This document shows, in pieces, positions 26,416 to 34,844 of a DNA stretch of 52,185 nucleotides. The stretch covers positions 1 to 52,185 of the forward strand of contig NZ_CALDDG010000011.1 of NCBI RefSeq assembly GCF_937936435.1, in the 5' to 3' direction. This DNA is from an uncultured Sulfuricurvum sp. Lineage in GTDB: Bacteria > Campylobacterota > Campylobacteria > Campylobacterales > Sulfurimonadaceae. Under the pieces are notes generated by a model. That model was not told the origin of the DNA and ran no database searches. It saw nothing but the letters and a program-made list of their open reading frames with translations. The position numbers were made by a program, and so were the translations under genes. How positions within the stretch are numbered: the first letter of the stretch is position 1; every line of letters starts with the position of its first letter.

Positions 26416-26907
26416 TTAAACTTCGATTGAAGTATGGTTTTGAATTTTTGCTTCAAGTGAAGAAAGTTCTGTTTCCAGATATGCGTGCTGAGCTTGTTTC
26501 TTGGCCAATGTACTTTTTGAAACCGAATCATCTTTGCTCTTTAATGCCTCAATTTCGTGCTCTACATTTTCAATTTTTTGTTCAACATTCTGAATTTCTA
26601 GTTCTGTTGCGTCATCTGATGCTGTTGAACTTTGAGAATCCTTAGTTGATGAAGTTTCCGATGTTGAAGCAGTTGACTTTTGAGAATCTTGAGTGGTTGC
26701 AGTTTCTGATGTTGATGTATAGGAGCTAGTTGAACTGGTTGCTTTATTGGTTGTACTGCTATTTTTGCTTGTAGAACTTGTATTGGTAGTCGTTTTAATG
26801 GCATTGGCTGTCTTACTTGTTGTAGCAATTGTAAAAAGCAACTTGTTAGCCGTTTGCATTGTTTTATATAAAGTTTCTTCTGCCATAGAAGCAATCTCTG
26901 TTGACAT
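26416..26907 (-). CDS. Ser/Thr-rich protein with coiled-coil tail, unknown function
   Basis: A protein of about 163 residues. The N-terminal 30 residues are helical (MSTEIASMAEETLYKTMQTA). The centre (about 32-97) is almost only Ser, Thr, Ala, Lys and Gln and contains a near-duplicate unit (STSETATTQDSQKSTAS then STSETSSTKDSQSSTAS). The tail (about 98-150) is a heptad-patterned coiled coil (ELEIQNVEQKIENVEHEIEAL). No signal peptide or membrane helix is seen. GAGGAG lies 6 bases before the second of two adjacent ATGs, which I use; the first is at 26910. It looks like a linker or filament-like accessory protein, but I recognise no family. Confidence 0.65.
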   Translation of the reverse strand: MSTEIASMAEETLYKTMQTANKLLFTIATTSKTANAIKTTTNTSSTSKNSSTTNKATSSTSSYTSTSETATTQDSQKSTASTSETSSTKDSQSSTASDDATELEIQNVEQKIENVEHEIEALKSKDDSVSKSTLAKKQAQHAYLETELSSLEAKIQNHTSIEV

Positions 26908-26910
26908 CAT

Positions 26911-27136
26911 TCTCTCCTCATTTTACAAGTCATAAATGAGCTTTCATTAAAGCCATATACCCTTTTGATGATAGGCGAGCATATCTTTCTCACCTAACTA
27001 ACATAATAAAATCAAAAGAGTAACTTTTTAGTAACAATGCTGCAGAGCATTTATTTTAATGATATTTAGGAATGACCCTAGTTTTTCAGACAGCATCAGT
27101 ACAGTTCATAAACCTGTTCTTTTTGGAACTTTTACT
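26911..27136. other. Gap upstream of the Ser/Thr-rich gene
   Basis: No gene is seen. It should hold the promoter of the minus-strand gene at 26416-26907, preceded by GAGGAG. No motif stands out. Confidence 0.4.
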
Positions 27137-27166
27137 TCAAACTAAAATCACTGTTTCAACAGTAAG
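27137..27166 (-). terminator. Duplicated terminator-like palindrome, copy 2
   Basis: ACTGTT-N2-AACAGT lies 36-65 bases after the stop of the second GGDEF gene, near-identical to 26371-26400 and in the same position relative to its gene. Confidence 0.5.
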
Positions 27167-27201
27167 AAGTATTGGAGAAATTCCAGGTTTTATAAAGTTT
27201 A

Positions 27202-28812
27202 CTACTCTTTGCTGATACAGACTTGATTTCTTCCAGAGTTTTTAGCATCATAAACAGCTTGGTCCGCACGTTCACAAAATTGTTCAAACGATTCGTCTTT
27301 TTTGAGTTCTGCGACGCCAAAACTACAGGTAATTTGATTAATGGGCTGTACTTTCAATTCCATTATAATTTTTCGCAAATTATCAGCCAGTTGTGCAGCT
27401 TTAGACTCATCAGTCTCAACTGTAAGAATAACAAACTCTTCACCACCCCATCGTGCGAATAGATCACTTTGACGTATATGTGATTTGATTGAGTGGGCAA
27501 ATGCCTGTAGAACTTCATCACCAATACTGTGACCATAGTTGTCGTTGATAGATTTAAATTTATCAATATCGCAAAATATTAGTGACAGAGGTGTTTCGTA
27601 ACGGCGGCTTCTTGCCACTTCTTTATTGACTAAAGTCATGAAACTACGTCGATTCATAATGCCAGTTAAGACATCTATAGAAGCCAGTTCATCTTTTTGT
27701 TTAATTATCTTGTCAGTGTAATCAAGCAAATGGTTAATGGAAAAACCTAGCTGCCCAAATTCATCATTTGATTTTGTTTTGATTCTAATCCCAAAATCCT
27801 CAGTCTGTTCTACTTTGTGCAACGAATAAATAAGAATGGATAGTGCTTGCAACATTCTTGATACGGTCAAAATAGTCAATAAAGAAATAATAATAAATAC
27901 AGCAATAGCTGATAGAGAATAAATAAAAAGATCTCTTTCATTTTTTGATATTGTATTTTTAGAGTATTCCTGTACTTGATTCAATAGATCTTTTTCTACT
28001 TCAAACATTGTATCTATCACGAGTGTTGATTCACTCCACCATTGCACAGTTGTACTATTACGAGAAACATTCTCTTTTTTTAGAATTGATTGAATCTGGT
28101 TATTGACAGAATAAAAAACATCAGTTTCTATTCTATTTTTAAGGTTATTAAAATCCGAATCGCTTTGGTCTAACTGAAAAGTTTTATATCTACTCTCAAA
28201 ACCAAAGTAGCGTTGACTTATATCTAATGACTCACTGGTTGTCAGACTTCCTTTTTGATAATACCTTGATATAGTTGCCCGTAACAGCCCTAGGTCTTCC
28301 CTTGCATATGCTAGATTACATATAGAATCAAGTTTATGCGTAATCTCTTTTGCATGATCTAAACTTCCTACAGAAATATGAATTTGATCAAGCACCTGCT
28401 CTATTTTTTCTGTATAAAATTGCTTGACAATATCCCATGAAGCTGTACCGGTGTCAATTTTTTGACGTATTTCTTGTAACTCTTTTTCAAAAGTTGCAAG
28501 TTTCTTTTTATCATTTGCATCAATAAAATCAATGAGATCTTTTAATCGTGAATCAGTGATCTGACGTTGTTTGAGTAATTTATTACGAATATCCACATCA
28601 TTCTTTGCTAAATTCGCAGCGCTGAGCCCTCGCTCTTGTTGCAGAGAATGTACGATTTGTGACAAATGGGCTGTTTTATTTATGACTTCTAAAGATTTTT
28701 GAGCATTGATCAAATTACCTTCTACATTCTCATACTCTTTAAAGATAGCCAGCCCCAAAAATATTAAAGCAAAAGTAGAAAGTACAATAATTCTAAAACG
28801 GATTGATTTCAT
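27202..28812 (-). CDS. Membrane diguanylate cyclase with NIT-like sensor, HAMP-like linker and GGDEF
   Basis: A 536-residue protein with an N-terminal helix (about 6-23), a periplasmic helical part of about 270 residues, a second helix (about 298-320), a HAMP-like linker (DEFGQLGFSINHL) and a GGDEF domain. The periplasmic part has the NIT (nitrate/nitrite-sensing) hallmark, LSQIVHSLQQERGLSAANLA at about 49-68. The active site is GGEEF and RQSD forms an I-site five residues before it. It should produce c-di-GMP in response to an external signal; whether that is nitrate is unproven. It is the second signalling cargo gene of the element and is strongly A+T-rich. Confidence 0.87.
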   Translation of the reverse strand: MKSIRFRIIVLSTFALIFLGLAIFKEYENVEGNLINAQKSLEVINKTAHLSQIVHSLQQERGLSAANLAKNDVDIRNKLLKQRQITDSRLKDLIDFIDANDKKKLATFEKELQEIRQKIDTGTASWDIVKQFYTEKIEQVLDQIHISVGSLDHAKEITHKLDSICNLAYAREDLGLLRATISRYYQKGSLTTSESLDISQRYFGFESRYKTFQLDQSDSDFNNLKNRIETDVFYSVNNQIQSILKKENVSRNSTTVQWWSESTLVIDTMFEVEKDLLNQVQEYSKNTISKNERDLFIYSLSAIAVFIIISLLTILTVSRMLQALSILIYSLHKVEQTEDFGIRIKTKSNDEFGQLGFSINHLLDYTDKIIKQKDELASIDVLTGIMNRRSFMTLVNKEVARSRRYETPLSLIFCDIDKFKSINDNYGHSIGDEVLQAFAHSIKSHIRQSDLFARWGGEEFVILTVETDESKAAQLADNLRKIIMELKVQPINQITCSFGVAELKKDESFEQFCERADQAVYDAKNSGRNQVCISKE

Positions 28813-28947
28813 TAAAGTTCCAACTGAGATTTTTGAAGAATTATAACTAACATAGTAGGTATAAACCTAGATATCTATAAATACAAGACATGGATACATA
28901 ATATCCATTCAATTCAGCTTTCAATAATCTGTAGTTTTGGAAAAAAA

Positions 28948-30066
28948 TTAAGCTAATAAACTTTTAGATACTTCCTGCACCTTATTACTCGCTTCTTTCC
29001 TTTGAAGCGAAAGATACTGTTTAACGGTATGGGTATCGGTATGTCCGAGCAATGCCGAGAGGTGAATGGCATCTACCCCTTGGGATGATAGAGCCGATAC
29101 CGCTAAGTTACGCATCCAGTGAAAGCCGAACTCTTCGATTCCCGTATCTTTACGGATAGCGTAGATATGATCTCGGATTTCGGTGTATTGTCCCCCTCTT
29201 GGGGATTTAAACACTAAGCCCTCTTTTTTCTCGTATTTGGCAATCTCTTCTAAAGCGGTTTTGATCTCTTCGGGTAGGCTGAATTCAAGATCAACTCCGA
29301 CTTTGCTTTCCTCTTTGGGGATGATGAATGTATTGTGTTTGAGATCGACATTGTCCCATGTAAGAGATAGCACTTCATTACGTCGACGTCCATAGAATCC
29401 AAAGAGTAGTATAGCTCTCATGATTGGATTGTCTTGATAGACGCTCATAATACTCTTATGGACTTTTTTATATTTATCAACAGCGTTATGGATTACTCTC
29501 TTTTCTTCCACCAGTTTACGGGTGACACGGTGAGATTTTTTGATCGGGGATACTTGGATCGATTCGTCTTCGAGTGCGAGTTCAAATAAGGGATGCAATA
29601 CTTCGGTCACCATCTTTTGCGAACGCTTGGAGAGGTGGGAGACATTCGAAGCGATTGTTGTAATATCAGAGGATTTAACTTCGGCTATCGGTTTGTTTCC
29701 GATTATCTCTTTGATGTGTTTATTAAAGAAGCCTTTGAGTTTGTATTGGTGATCTGCCGACCAGTTATTACGCTTAATATGGATCAGACGTTCCAGGTAA
29801 TCATCGATACTCATATCGGGACTGGCGGTTGTGCTTTTGGGGAGTGTTTTAGTCTCTTCGGCAATGAACCGCTTTAGGGCGAATTCGGCAAGTTCGATAT
29901 TCTTTCCCCGTGTCGTGCCGTTGACGGTGATGGTCTTGCGGTAGCGTTTACCGTTTATACGCAGATCGAAGAGGAATTTGTTATCATCGCTCTTATGGAT
30001 TTTCAGAGAAGGGATTTCATTCCCTTTATGTGTCACTTGCAGATAGTCGGAAAAGTTAATAGCCAT
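28948..30066 (-). CDS. Tyrosine recombinase (integrase) of the element
   Basis: A 372-residue phage-type integrase. Residues 1-75 are an arm-binding-like N-terminus, about 85-175 the SAM-like core-binding domain and about 190-365 the catalytic domain. Catalytic residues are visible: Arg near 228 in YGRRRNEVLSL, H316 and R319 in HWMRNLAV, H342 in LLGHTDTHT and nucleophile Y351 in KQYLSL. The gene lies next to attR and reads away from it. A pair of GGTGACC repeats 14-33 bp upstream of its start may bind the protein, which would allow self-repression. A decayed relative of its C-terminus is at 25973-26140. Confidence 0.94.
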   Translation of the reverse strand: MAINFSDYLQVTHKGNEIPSLKIHKSDDNKFLFDLRINGKRYRKTITVNGTTRGKNIELAEFALKRFIAEETKTLPKSTTASPDMSIDDYLERLIHIKRNNWSADHQYKLKGFFNKHIKEIIGNKPIAEVKSSDITTIASNVSHLSKRSQKMVTEVLHPLFELALEDESIQVSPIKKSHRVTRKLVEEKRVIHNAVDKYKKVHKSIMSVYQDNPIMRAILLFGFYGRRRNEVLSLTWDNVDLKHNTFIIPKEESKVGVDLEFSLPEEIKTALEEIAKYEKKEGLVFKSPRGGQYTEIRDHIYAIRKDTGIEEFGFHWMRNLAVSALSSQGVDAIHLSALLGHTDTHTVKQYLSLQRKEASNKVQEVSKSLLA

Positions 30067-30079
30067 ACAGTCCCCCCGT

Positions 30080-30104
30080 GGTGACCTATTGGGTGACCAC
30101 TTTT
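30080..30104 (+). promoter_or_regulatory. Right pair of GGTGACC repeats, putative integrase arm sites
   Basis: GGTGACC occurs at 30080-30086 and 30092-30098, again with a 12-bp period and followed by ACTTTTT, matching the block near attL. It lies between the integrase start codon and attR. Confidence 0.65.
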
Positions 30105-30203
30105 TAGATACTGCATAGTATCGATATAGATTTAAGAACTCTATTAAGCCCCTATATTACGAGAAAAGAATTATAAGGAAACGATAGAAAAGCGTTTTTT
30201 TCA

Positions 30204-30231
30204 GGTTCGAATCCCCTTGGGGTCACCACTT
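30204..30231 (+). repeat. attR core repeat (28 bp)
   Basis: It is identical to 21024-21051, the 3' end of tRNA-Glu including CCA. There is no tRNA 5' half here, so it is the right junction and not a tRNA gene. Confidence 0.92.
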
Positions 30232-30540
30232 ACAACTTCCAAAATTTCCTTTTTTTTATCGAATTTTATACAGAAGCCATTCTAATCCTCTTTTTTAAAT
30301 TTTTTATTTGTTACTGACTTGTTACTCTTGTTATGATTTTGACTGCCTCACAAAAGGTATTTTTGCTTTATCGCACCATGAATAACATTCATGATTATAT
30401 TTTAGGCAATTAATCGGAAATAAAACGTCCAAACAGACTTTTATTGCCACAAAAACAAACAATAACAGGAAATTTAATAATTCTATAATATTCGTTGCTC
30501 TAATATGACTGTAACCATATAACCGCACAAAAGGCTAGCC
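30232..30540. other. Gap between attR and the chemoreceptor gene
   Basis: It contains the original chromosomal sequence 3' of tRNA-Glu, including a T8 run near 30249 that could end its transcript. A TATAAT at 30484-30489 may be the -10 of the chemoreceptor gene. A 65-codon minus-strand frame here has no convincing features. Confidence 0.45.
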
Positions 30541-32105
30541 ATGAATAACCTCACGATCAAAGCAAAGCTTTTCATCATACCAATGACGTTGATAGTTGTA
30601 TTTTTAGCAACATATCTGATCTATTTAAATGCCAACAAATCGGCAGAAGAGGCACTAGACCGTGCTGCAGATGCAAAAGAGATTCAAAACGAGTTTTTGC
30701 AAACCCGCATTACCGTTTATCAATTTCTCAAAAACCCGAATAATGAAACCTTGGATAAAGTTCATGTCGGTCTTGAAAGCAACAAACAAAAGATTGTCGA
30801 CTTGAAAGAAAAACTCTCCCTCGAAGCTAACCGAAAAAAATGTGACGTTGCAATCGCATACGTCGATCAGTACCGTGTCGATTTCGACGGAAAGCACCCG
30901 TTATTATCAAGACCGATGTTGTCGATCGTAATAAAATCGATTTAAGCAGTCTTGTTGCTACGGGAGGAAAGCTTGCAGAAACGCTTGAAACCATTGTAGG
31001 CAGTGCCGTAGAACTGAGTAAAAATAAATCCGAATCGGTCGGTACCTATTTGGCTATCTGTTTCATCTTCGCGCTTGCGTTTGTTTTTGCAGTCAGTTTT
31101 TTCGTCATGAAAGAGATTCAAGGTTCGATCCATTTACTAGCGACCAAAATCAAAAATTTCGTCGATACAAAAGATTTGAAAATCCGTCTCGAATATGCCA
31201 AAAAAGATGAGATTAAGGTCATTATCGACAGTTTCAATACACTCTTGGAAACGCTTGAGCATACAATCAAAGAGGCGAAATATGCCGCAGACGAAAATGC
31301 GTCCGTATCAAGCGAACTGAGCGCCACCAGTCTTCAAATCGGCAAAAATGCCGAAGCGAGTATGAGTATCGTACAAAACACGATTGATGAGATCACGGAG
31401 ATCAAAAGTTTTATCGAATCCACTGCCGCAATTTCCGAAGAGACCAAAAACGGGATTAAAGTCGCAGGTGATCGTCTCAACGAGATGCTCAAAGACATTC
31501 AAGCGCTTAAAGACGACGTCGGAACGGCAAGCGAATCGGAAACGGCACTTGCCGCCAAACTCGAAGAGATGAGTACCGAAGCGGCACAAGTAAAACTGAT
31601 TTTGGTCGTCATCAGCGATATTGCCGATCAAACCAACCTTCTAGCGCTCAACGCGGCGATCGAAGCGGCACGCGCAGGAGAACACGGACGCGGTTTTGCC
31701 GTAGTCGCGGATGAGGTACGTAAGTTGGCGGAACGGACACAAAAAAGCCTAACGGAAATCAATGCCACGATCAACGTCATCGTCCAATCGATCAACGACT
31801 CCTCTGAACAGATGGGACACAATGCTAAAAACATCGAACGTCTCGTCGGTATTTCCGAAAGTGTGGAACATGTAGTCGTCGATACCGTCAATGCGATGAA
31901 CCAATCCATCATTAATGTCGCCAGCAATGCCGATAATTCGGTTAAAATTGCCGAAGATTCCGTAAAAATCGTCAATTCCGTCTCGAAAATCAATGATTTG
32001 ACCGCCAGTAATGCCCGCAGCGTCGAAGAGATCGCCAGTGCGGCAGAACATCTTTACGGTCTTACCGACAGTCTTAAAAACAAACTCGGACAATTTAAAT
32101 CTTAA
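30541..32105 (+). pseudogene. Methyl-accepting chemotaxis protein, one-base frameshift
   Basis: The first 118 or so codons give a chemoreceptor N-terminus: TM1 at about 10-29 and the start of a four-helix-bundle ligand domain. At about 30891-30900 the frame shifts by one missing base. The second frame continues (VIIKTDVVDRNKIDLSSLV) through TM2 (LAICFIFALAFVFAVSFFV), a HAMP domain and a complete signalling tip with NLLALNAAIEAARAGEHGRG and FAVVADEVRKLAERT. An A-run at 30891-30893 would restore the frame if it held one more A (reading VDFDGKAPVIIK). It may be a sequencing error or a true pseudogene. AAAAGG precedes the ATG. Confidence 0.85.
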
Positions 32106-32129
32106 CCCTTTAACTTTTCACAGCCTCTG

Positions 32130-32149
32130 CAACCGCTTGATGGCGGTTG
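32130..32149 (+). terminator. Terminator after the chemoreceptor gene
   Basis: CAACCGC and GCGGTTG form a 7-bp stem around six bases, followed by TAAAAATTCTT. It separates the chemoreceptor from marR. Confidence 0.6.
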
Positions 32150-32192
32150 TAAAAATTCTTCCTGTTCGTTATACTTTTCGAAAAGGTTGTGT

Positions 32193-32627
32193 ATGAGTTT
32201 TGAATCCGATAAGTCGATTACTTTTCTGATCGCAAAAGCGCGAAATGCTCTTAAAAACGAATTTGAAAGAGAACTCAAACCCTACGGAATTTCCTATGCG
32301 CACCGCGTCATACTGATCCGACTTTGCGAACAAGATGCCCTCACCCAAAAAGAATTGGCGCAAGACACCTATTTTGAACAATCCAATCTCACTTTGATGC
32401 TCGATAAAATGGAACACAAAGGACTTGTCACCCGTACCCAAAAAGAGAATGACCGACGTGCCTATCTGGTAAAGGTAACTCCGAAAGGGAGAGAGCTGAT
32501 AGAGAATCTCTCCTCTCTAGGAGAGGCCATCATCGATAACGCGTTGAGAGGGATTGACGAAGAACACAGACAAATACTCGCCGCGTTACTCGAACGCATA
32601 TACGCAAATTTGAAAGAGCCGCGATAA
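32193..32627 (+). CDS. MarR-family transcriptional regulator
   Basis: A protein of about 144 residues. The winged helix-turn-helix is in LTQKELAQDTYFEQSNLTLMLDKMEHKGLV (about 50-79) and the wing has the family signature ENDRRAYLVKVTPKG with the conserved D-R-R. Flanking helices give the dimerisation part. AAAAGG lies 6 bases before ATG 32193; an upstream TTG at 32187 is less likely. MarR proteins are usually ligand-released repressors. No target is obvious; the neighbour downstream is convergent. Confidence 0.9.
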   Translation: MSFESDKSITFLIAKARNALKNEFERELKPYGISYAHRVILIRLCEQDALTQKELAQDTYFEQSNLTLMLDKMEHKGLVTRTQKENDRRAYLVKVTPKGRELIENLSSLGEAIIDNALRGIDEEHRQILAALLERIYANLKEPR

Positions 32628-34589
32628 TCATTCGATTACGGCGACAGGCTCTCCGAAATAGTATCCTTGCGAGTAATTTACTCCAAGTTCTCTTACTTTT
32701 TCAAAAACGTTTCTGGAATGGACAAATTCGGCAACCGTCTGAATATTCATACTTTTCGCAAATGTAACGATCGTTTTCGTAATCATCTGGGCATTCACGT
32801 CACTATCGATATTTTTGATCATTGAACCGTCAATCTTGATATAGTCAACTTTCAACTTCATCAAATACTCAAAATTGGAATAACCGGTTCCAAAATCGTC
32901 GATCGAGATTTTTGCTCCGTAGATTTTGACGTTGTCGATAAACTCCAAAACCTGATCAAAGTTTTCAATCCCTTCCGATTCGATGATCTCAAAAACGATT
33001 TTCGGGCCGATGCCACTCTCTTTTAGCCTTTTTAAAATAAATCCGCTGGTCTCTTTATTGATAATATCCTCGACGGAAATATTGATCGAGACGATGTAGG
33101 GGAGATTCTCAAACCGTTTGAATGTTTTATCGATAATGATCTTGGTCAATTGATGGTAAAGTTTATTTTTTTTGGCAAGCTCTAAAAAATGGATCGGAGC
33201 GATAAACAGACCGTTGTGATCGATCATCCGCATCAATGCTTCGTATTTCACTATCTGTTCGGTTTGTGTCTCTACGATCGGTTGAAAAAGAGGGACGATT
33301 CTATCTTCGTCGATGGCTTTTTTGAGCCGTTTCGTCCAATCGAAGTTTTTCTCATACTCTTTCGCCATTGCCATCGATTCATCGTAAATCAGAAAATTCT
33401 TTTTGCTCTTTTTCGCCAGTTTCAAAGCGATATCCGCGTTAGTCAGCAAGAGTTCGGAACCATACGATATCCCTATCGTCGCACTCAGGCTCACTTCGCT
33501 CGTATCGCTGATCGTGAAACTTTTCTGCGTAATTTTTTCACTCACCATCGATGCGAAAACTTTGAACTCGTTAAAACTCAATCCCATATGGCATACATGG
33601 GCGAATTCATCCGAATGGAGCCGATAAAGGCTGTTCGGATGCGGTACGATCTCTTGTAAAAATGCGGCAAATTCTTTGAGGATAAAATCTCCCGCCTGAT
33701 CGCCGTACAGATCGTTGATCTCTTGAAAGCCGTCAATATTGACAATCATCAAAAAGACGTTTTCTCTCTCTTCCAGTCTTTCGGTCAGCCGTCTGCGATT
33801 TTCAAGACCGGTCAGCGCATCGTAATAAAACTGATGTTCGATAGAATCAAGCATCGAATTAAAAACCGCTTTGATCGAATCGATCTCTTCGATATTGTCG
33901 TTCACGTCAACCCGTTTCTTCATATCCTGTGAAAGGGTAATATTTTTGATCACATTCACAAAATCTTTGATCGGTTTGATCAGATATTGCTTAAGCTCAA
34001 AAAAGATTGCCAAATAGACCGTCAATGAAAAAATAACGATGAAAACAATAAAAAAGTTGATCATTTCGCTCAATGAAACTTTTAAATCTTCAATCGGGTA
34101 AGAGACGTCAATAACGCCGAGAACATCCCCTACATTGGCATTGACATGGCATTTTAGACAATTTTCTTTGGCACTTACCGGGTAATAGTATTCAATGAAA
34201 TCGGAATTTGAGATATTCAACACCTCTTCGCCCCGTATCGCTTTTTGGACGGATAGGTTGGTCGTTCTCGCATCTTTATCTTTTTCGATTTCGCCAAAAA
34301 GGCGGGCAACGATTTCGCTTCGGTAAACATCCACTTTCATATTCGGATCAACCGTGTTTAAACGGCTAATAATTTCATTGAGATCGTCTTTATTCCATCC
34401 TCTCTGCATCGCCGAATACAGCGTTTCGAATACCAGTTTGCTGGTCTTCTTCGCATCTACGTGCGCCAGATTGGAAATCGAATCGCGTTTCATATACTCA
34501 CCGTATATAAAAGCGAATACGAGAGTGACAATCATCGTAAAAAATATAATTTTAGCCGCTATTTTCGTATATGTCGTTTTCTGTGTCAT
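32628..34589 (-). CDS. Membrane EAL protein with CXXCH haem motif and degenerate GGDEF
   Basis: About 653 residues from the preferred ATG (MTQKTTYTKIAAKIIFFTMI); a longer frame starts at 34673 but has no ribosome-binding site. Helix TM1 is at about 9-27. The periplasmic sensor of about 150 residues holds CLKCH, a single c-type haem motif, in SAKENCLKCHVNANVGDVLG, as in DUF3365/Tll0287-like domains. Then come TM2, a HAMP-like linker, a GGDEF domain with the active site changed to HSDEF, and an EAL domain with intact EALMR and DDFGTGYSNFEYL. It probably degrades c-di-GMP and senses redox state, gas or a ligand through haem. Confidence 0.87.
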   Translation of the reverse strand: MTQKTTYTKIAAKIIFFTMIVTLVFAFIYGEYMKRDSISNLAHVDAKKTSKLVFETLYSAMQRGWNKDDLNEIISRLNTVDPNMKVDVYRSEIVARLFGEIEKDKDARTTNLSVQKAIRGEEVLNISNSDFIEYYYPVSAKENCLKCHVNANVGDVLGVIDVSYPIEDLKVSLSEMINFFIVFIVIFSLTVYLAIFFELKQYLIKPIKDFVNVIKNITLSQDMKKRVDVNDNIEEIDSIKAVFNSMLDSIEHQFYYDALTGLENRRRLTERLEERENVFLMIVNIDGFQEINDLYGDQAGDFILKEFAAFLQEIVPHPNSLYRLHSDEFAHVCHMGLSFNEFKVFASMVSEKITQKSFTISDTSEVSLSATIGISYGSELLLTNADIALKLAKKSKKNFLIYDESMAMAKEYEKNFDWTKRLKKAIDEDRIVPLFQPIVETQTEQIVKYEALMRMIDHNGLFIAPIHFLELAKKNKLYHQLTKIIIDKTFKRFENLPYIVSINISVEDIINKETSGFILKRLKESGIGPKIVFEIIESEGIENFDQVLEFIDNVKIYGAKISIDDFGTGYSNFEYLMKLKVDYIKIDGSMIKNIDSDVNAQMITKTIVTFAKSMNIQTVAEFVHSRNVFEKVRELGVNYSQGYYFGEPVAVIE

Positions 34590-34807
34590 TGCTGTGTCTG
34601 CCGTTAGTCCCTCTTCTGCGATACATTGCCTGATCACGTTATACGCAAAAGCGATATAAAGCGGATCAAACATTCAAAAAAACAAGAAAGAATTATTTAC
34701 AACTCTAATACTATATATTATTCTATGATTATACTTAAATCACCTAAATTCTTGCTCGGGGAAAAGGGAATCCTCTGTTTAGCGACAGTCGATTTATTAA
34801 TATTCCT

Positions 34808-34832
34808 TTGATATGATTGTTAATCATATCAA
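34808..34832. promoter_or_regulatory. Perfect 11-bp inverted repeat, probable operator
   Basis: TTGATATGATT-GTT-AATCATATCAA lies directly before the AGGAGGA ribosome-binding site of the small lipoprotein gene. The symmetry and the place between promoter and gene suggest a repressor site. The regulator is unknown; a Fur-like box is one option, since the ends read TTGAT/ATCAA. Confidence 0.6.
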
Positions 34833-34844
34833 CAGGAGGATTCC

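Larger units (their letters stand above)
21024..30231. mobile_element. Integrated tRNA-Glu element with rolling-circle Rep, integrase and two diguanylate cyclases
   Basis: About 9.2 kb bounded by identical 28-bp repeats, the left one inside tRNA-Glu. Contents from left to right: excisionase-like gene, Rep_trans-like initiator, hairpin-rich gap, broken rep fragment, GGDEF protein, broken integrase fragment, hemerythrin-like fragment, Ser/Thr-rich gene, second GGDEF protein and tyrosine integrase. All coding genes point leftward. The middle (about 23.9-28.9 kb) is much richer in A+T than rep, int and the chromosome, so the cargo has a different history. There are no phage structural genes, relaxase or conjugation genes, so it resembles an integrative plasmid rather than a prophage or a self-transmissible element. 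Confidence 0.88.

Noticed and set aside
21024..30231. Filamentous or tailed prophage
   Set aside because: Rep resembles phage RstA, but there are no coat, Zot-like, portal, terminase or tail genes.
30200..30235. Second tRNA-Glu gene
   Set aside because: Only the 3' 28 bp match; there is no 5' half. It is the right attachment site.
30331..30528. 65-codon minus-strand frame near attR
   Set aside because: It has no ribosome-binding site, no recognisable domain and weak codon character.
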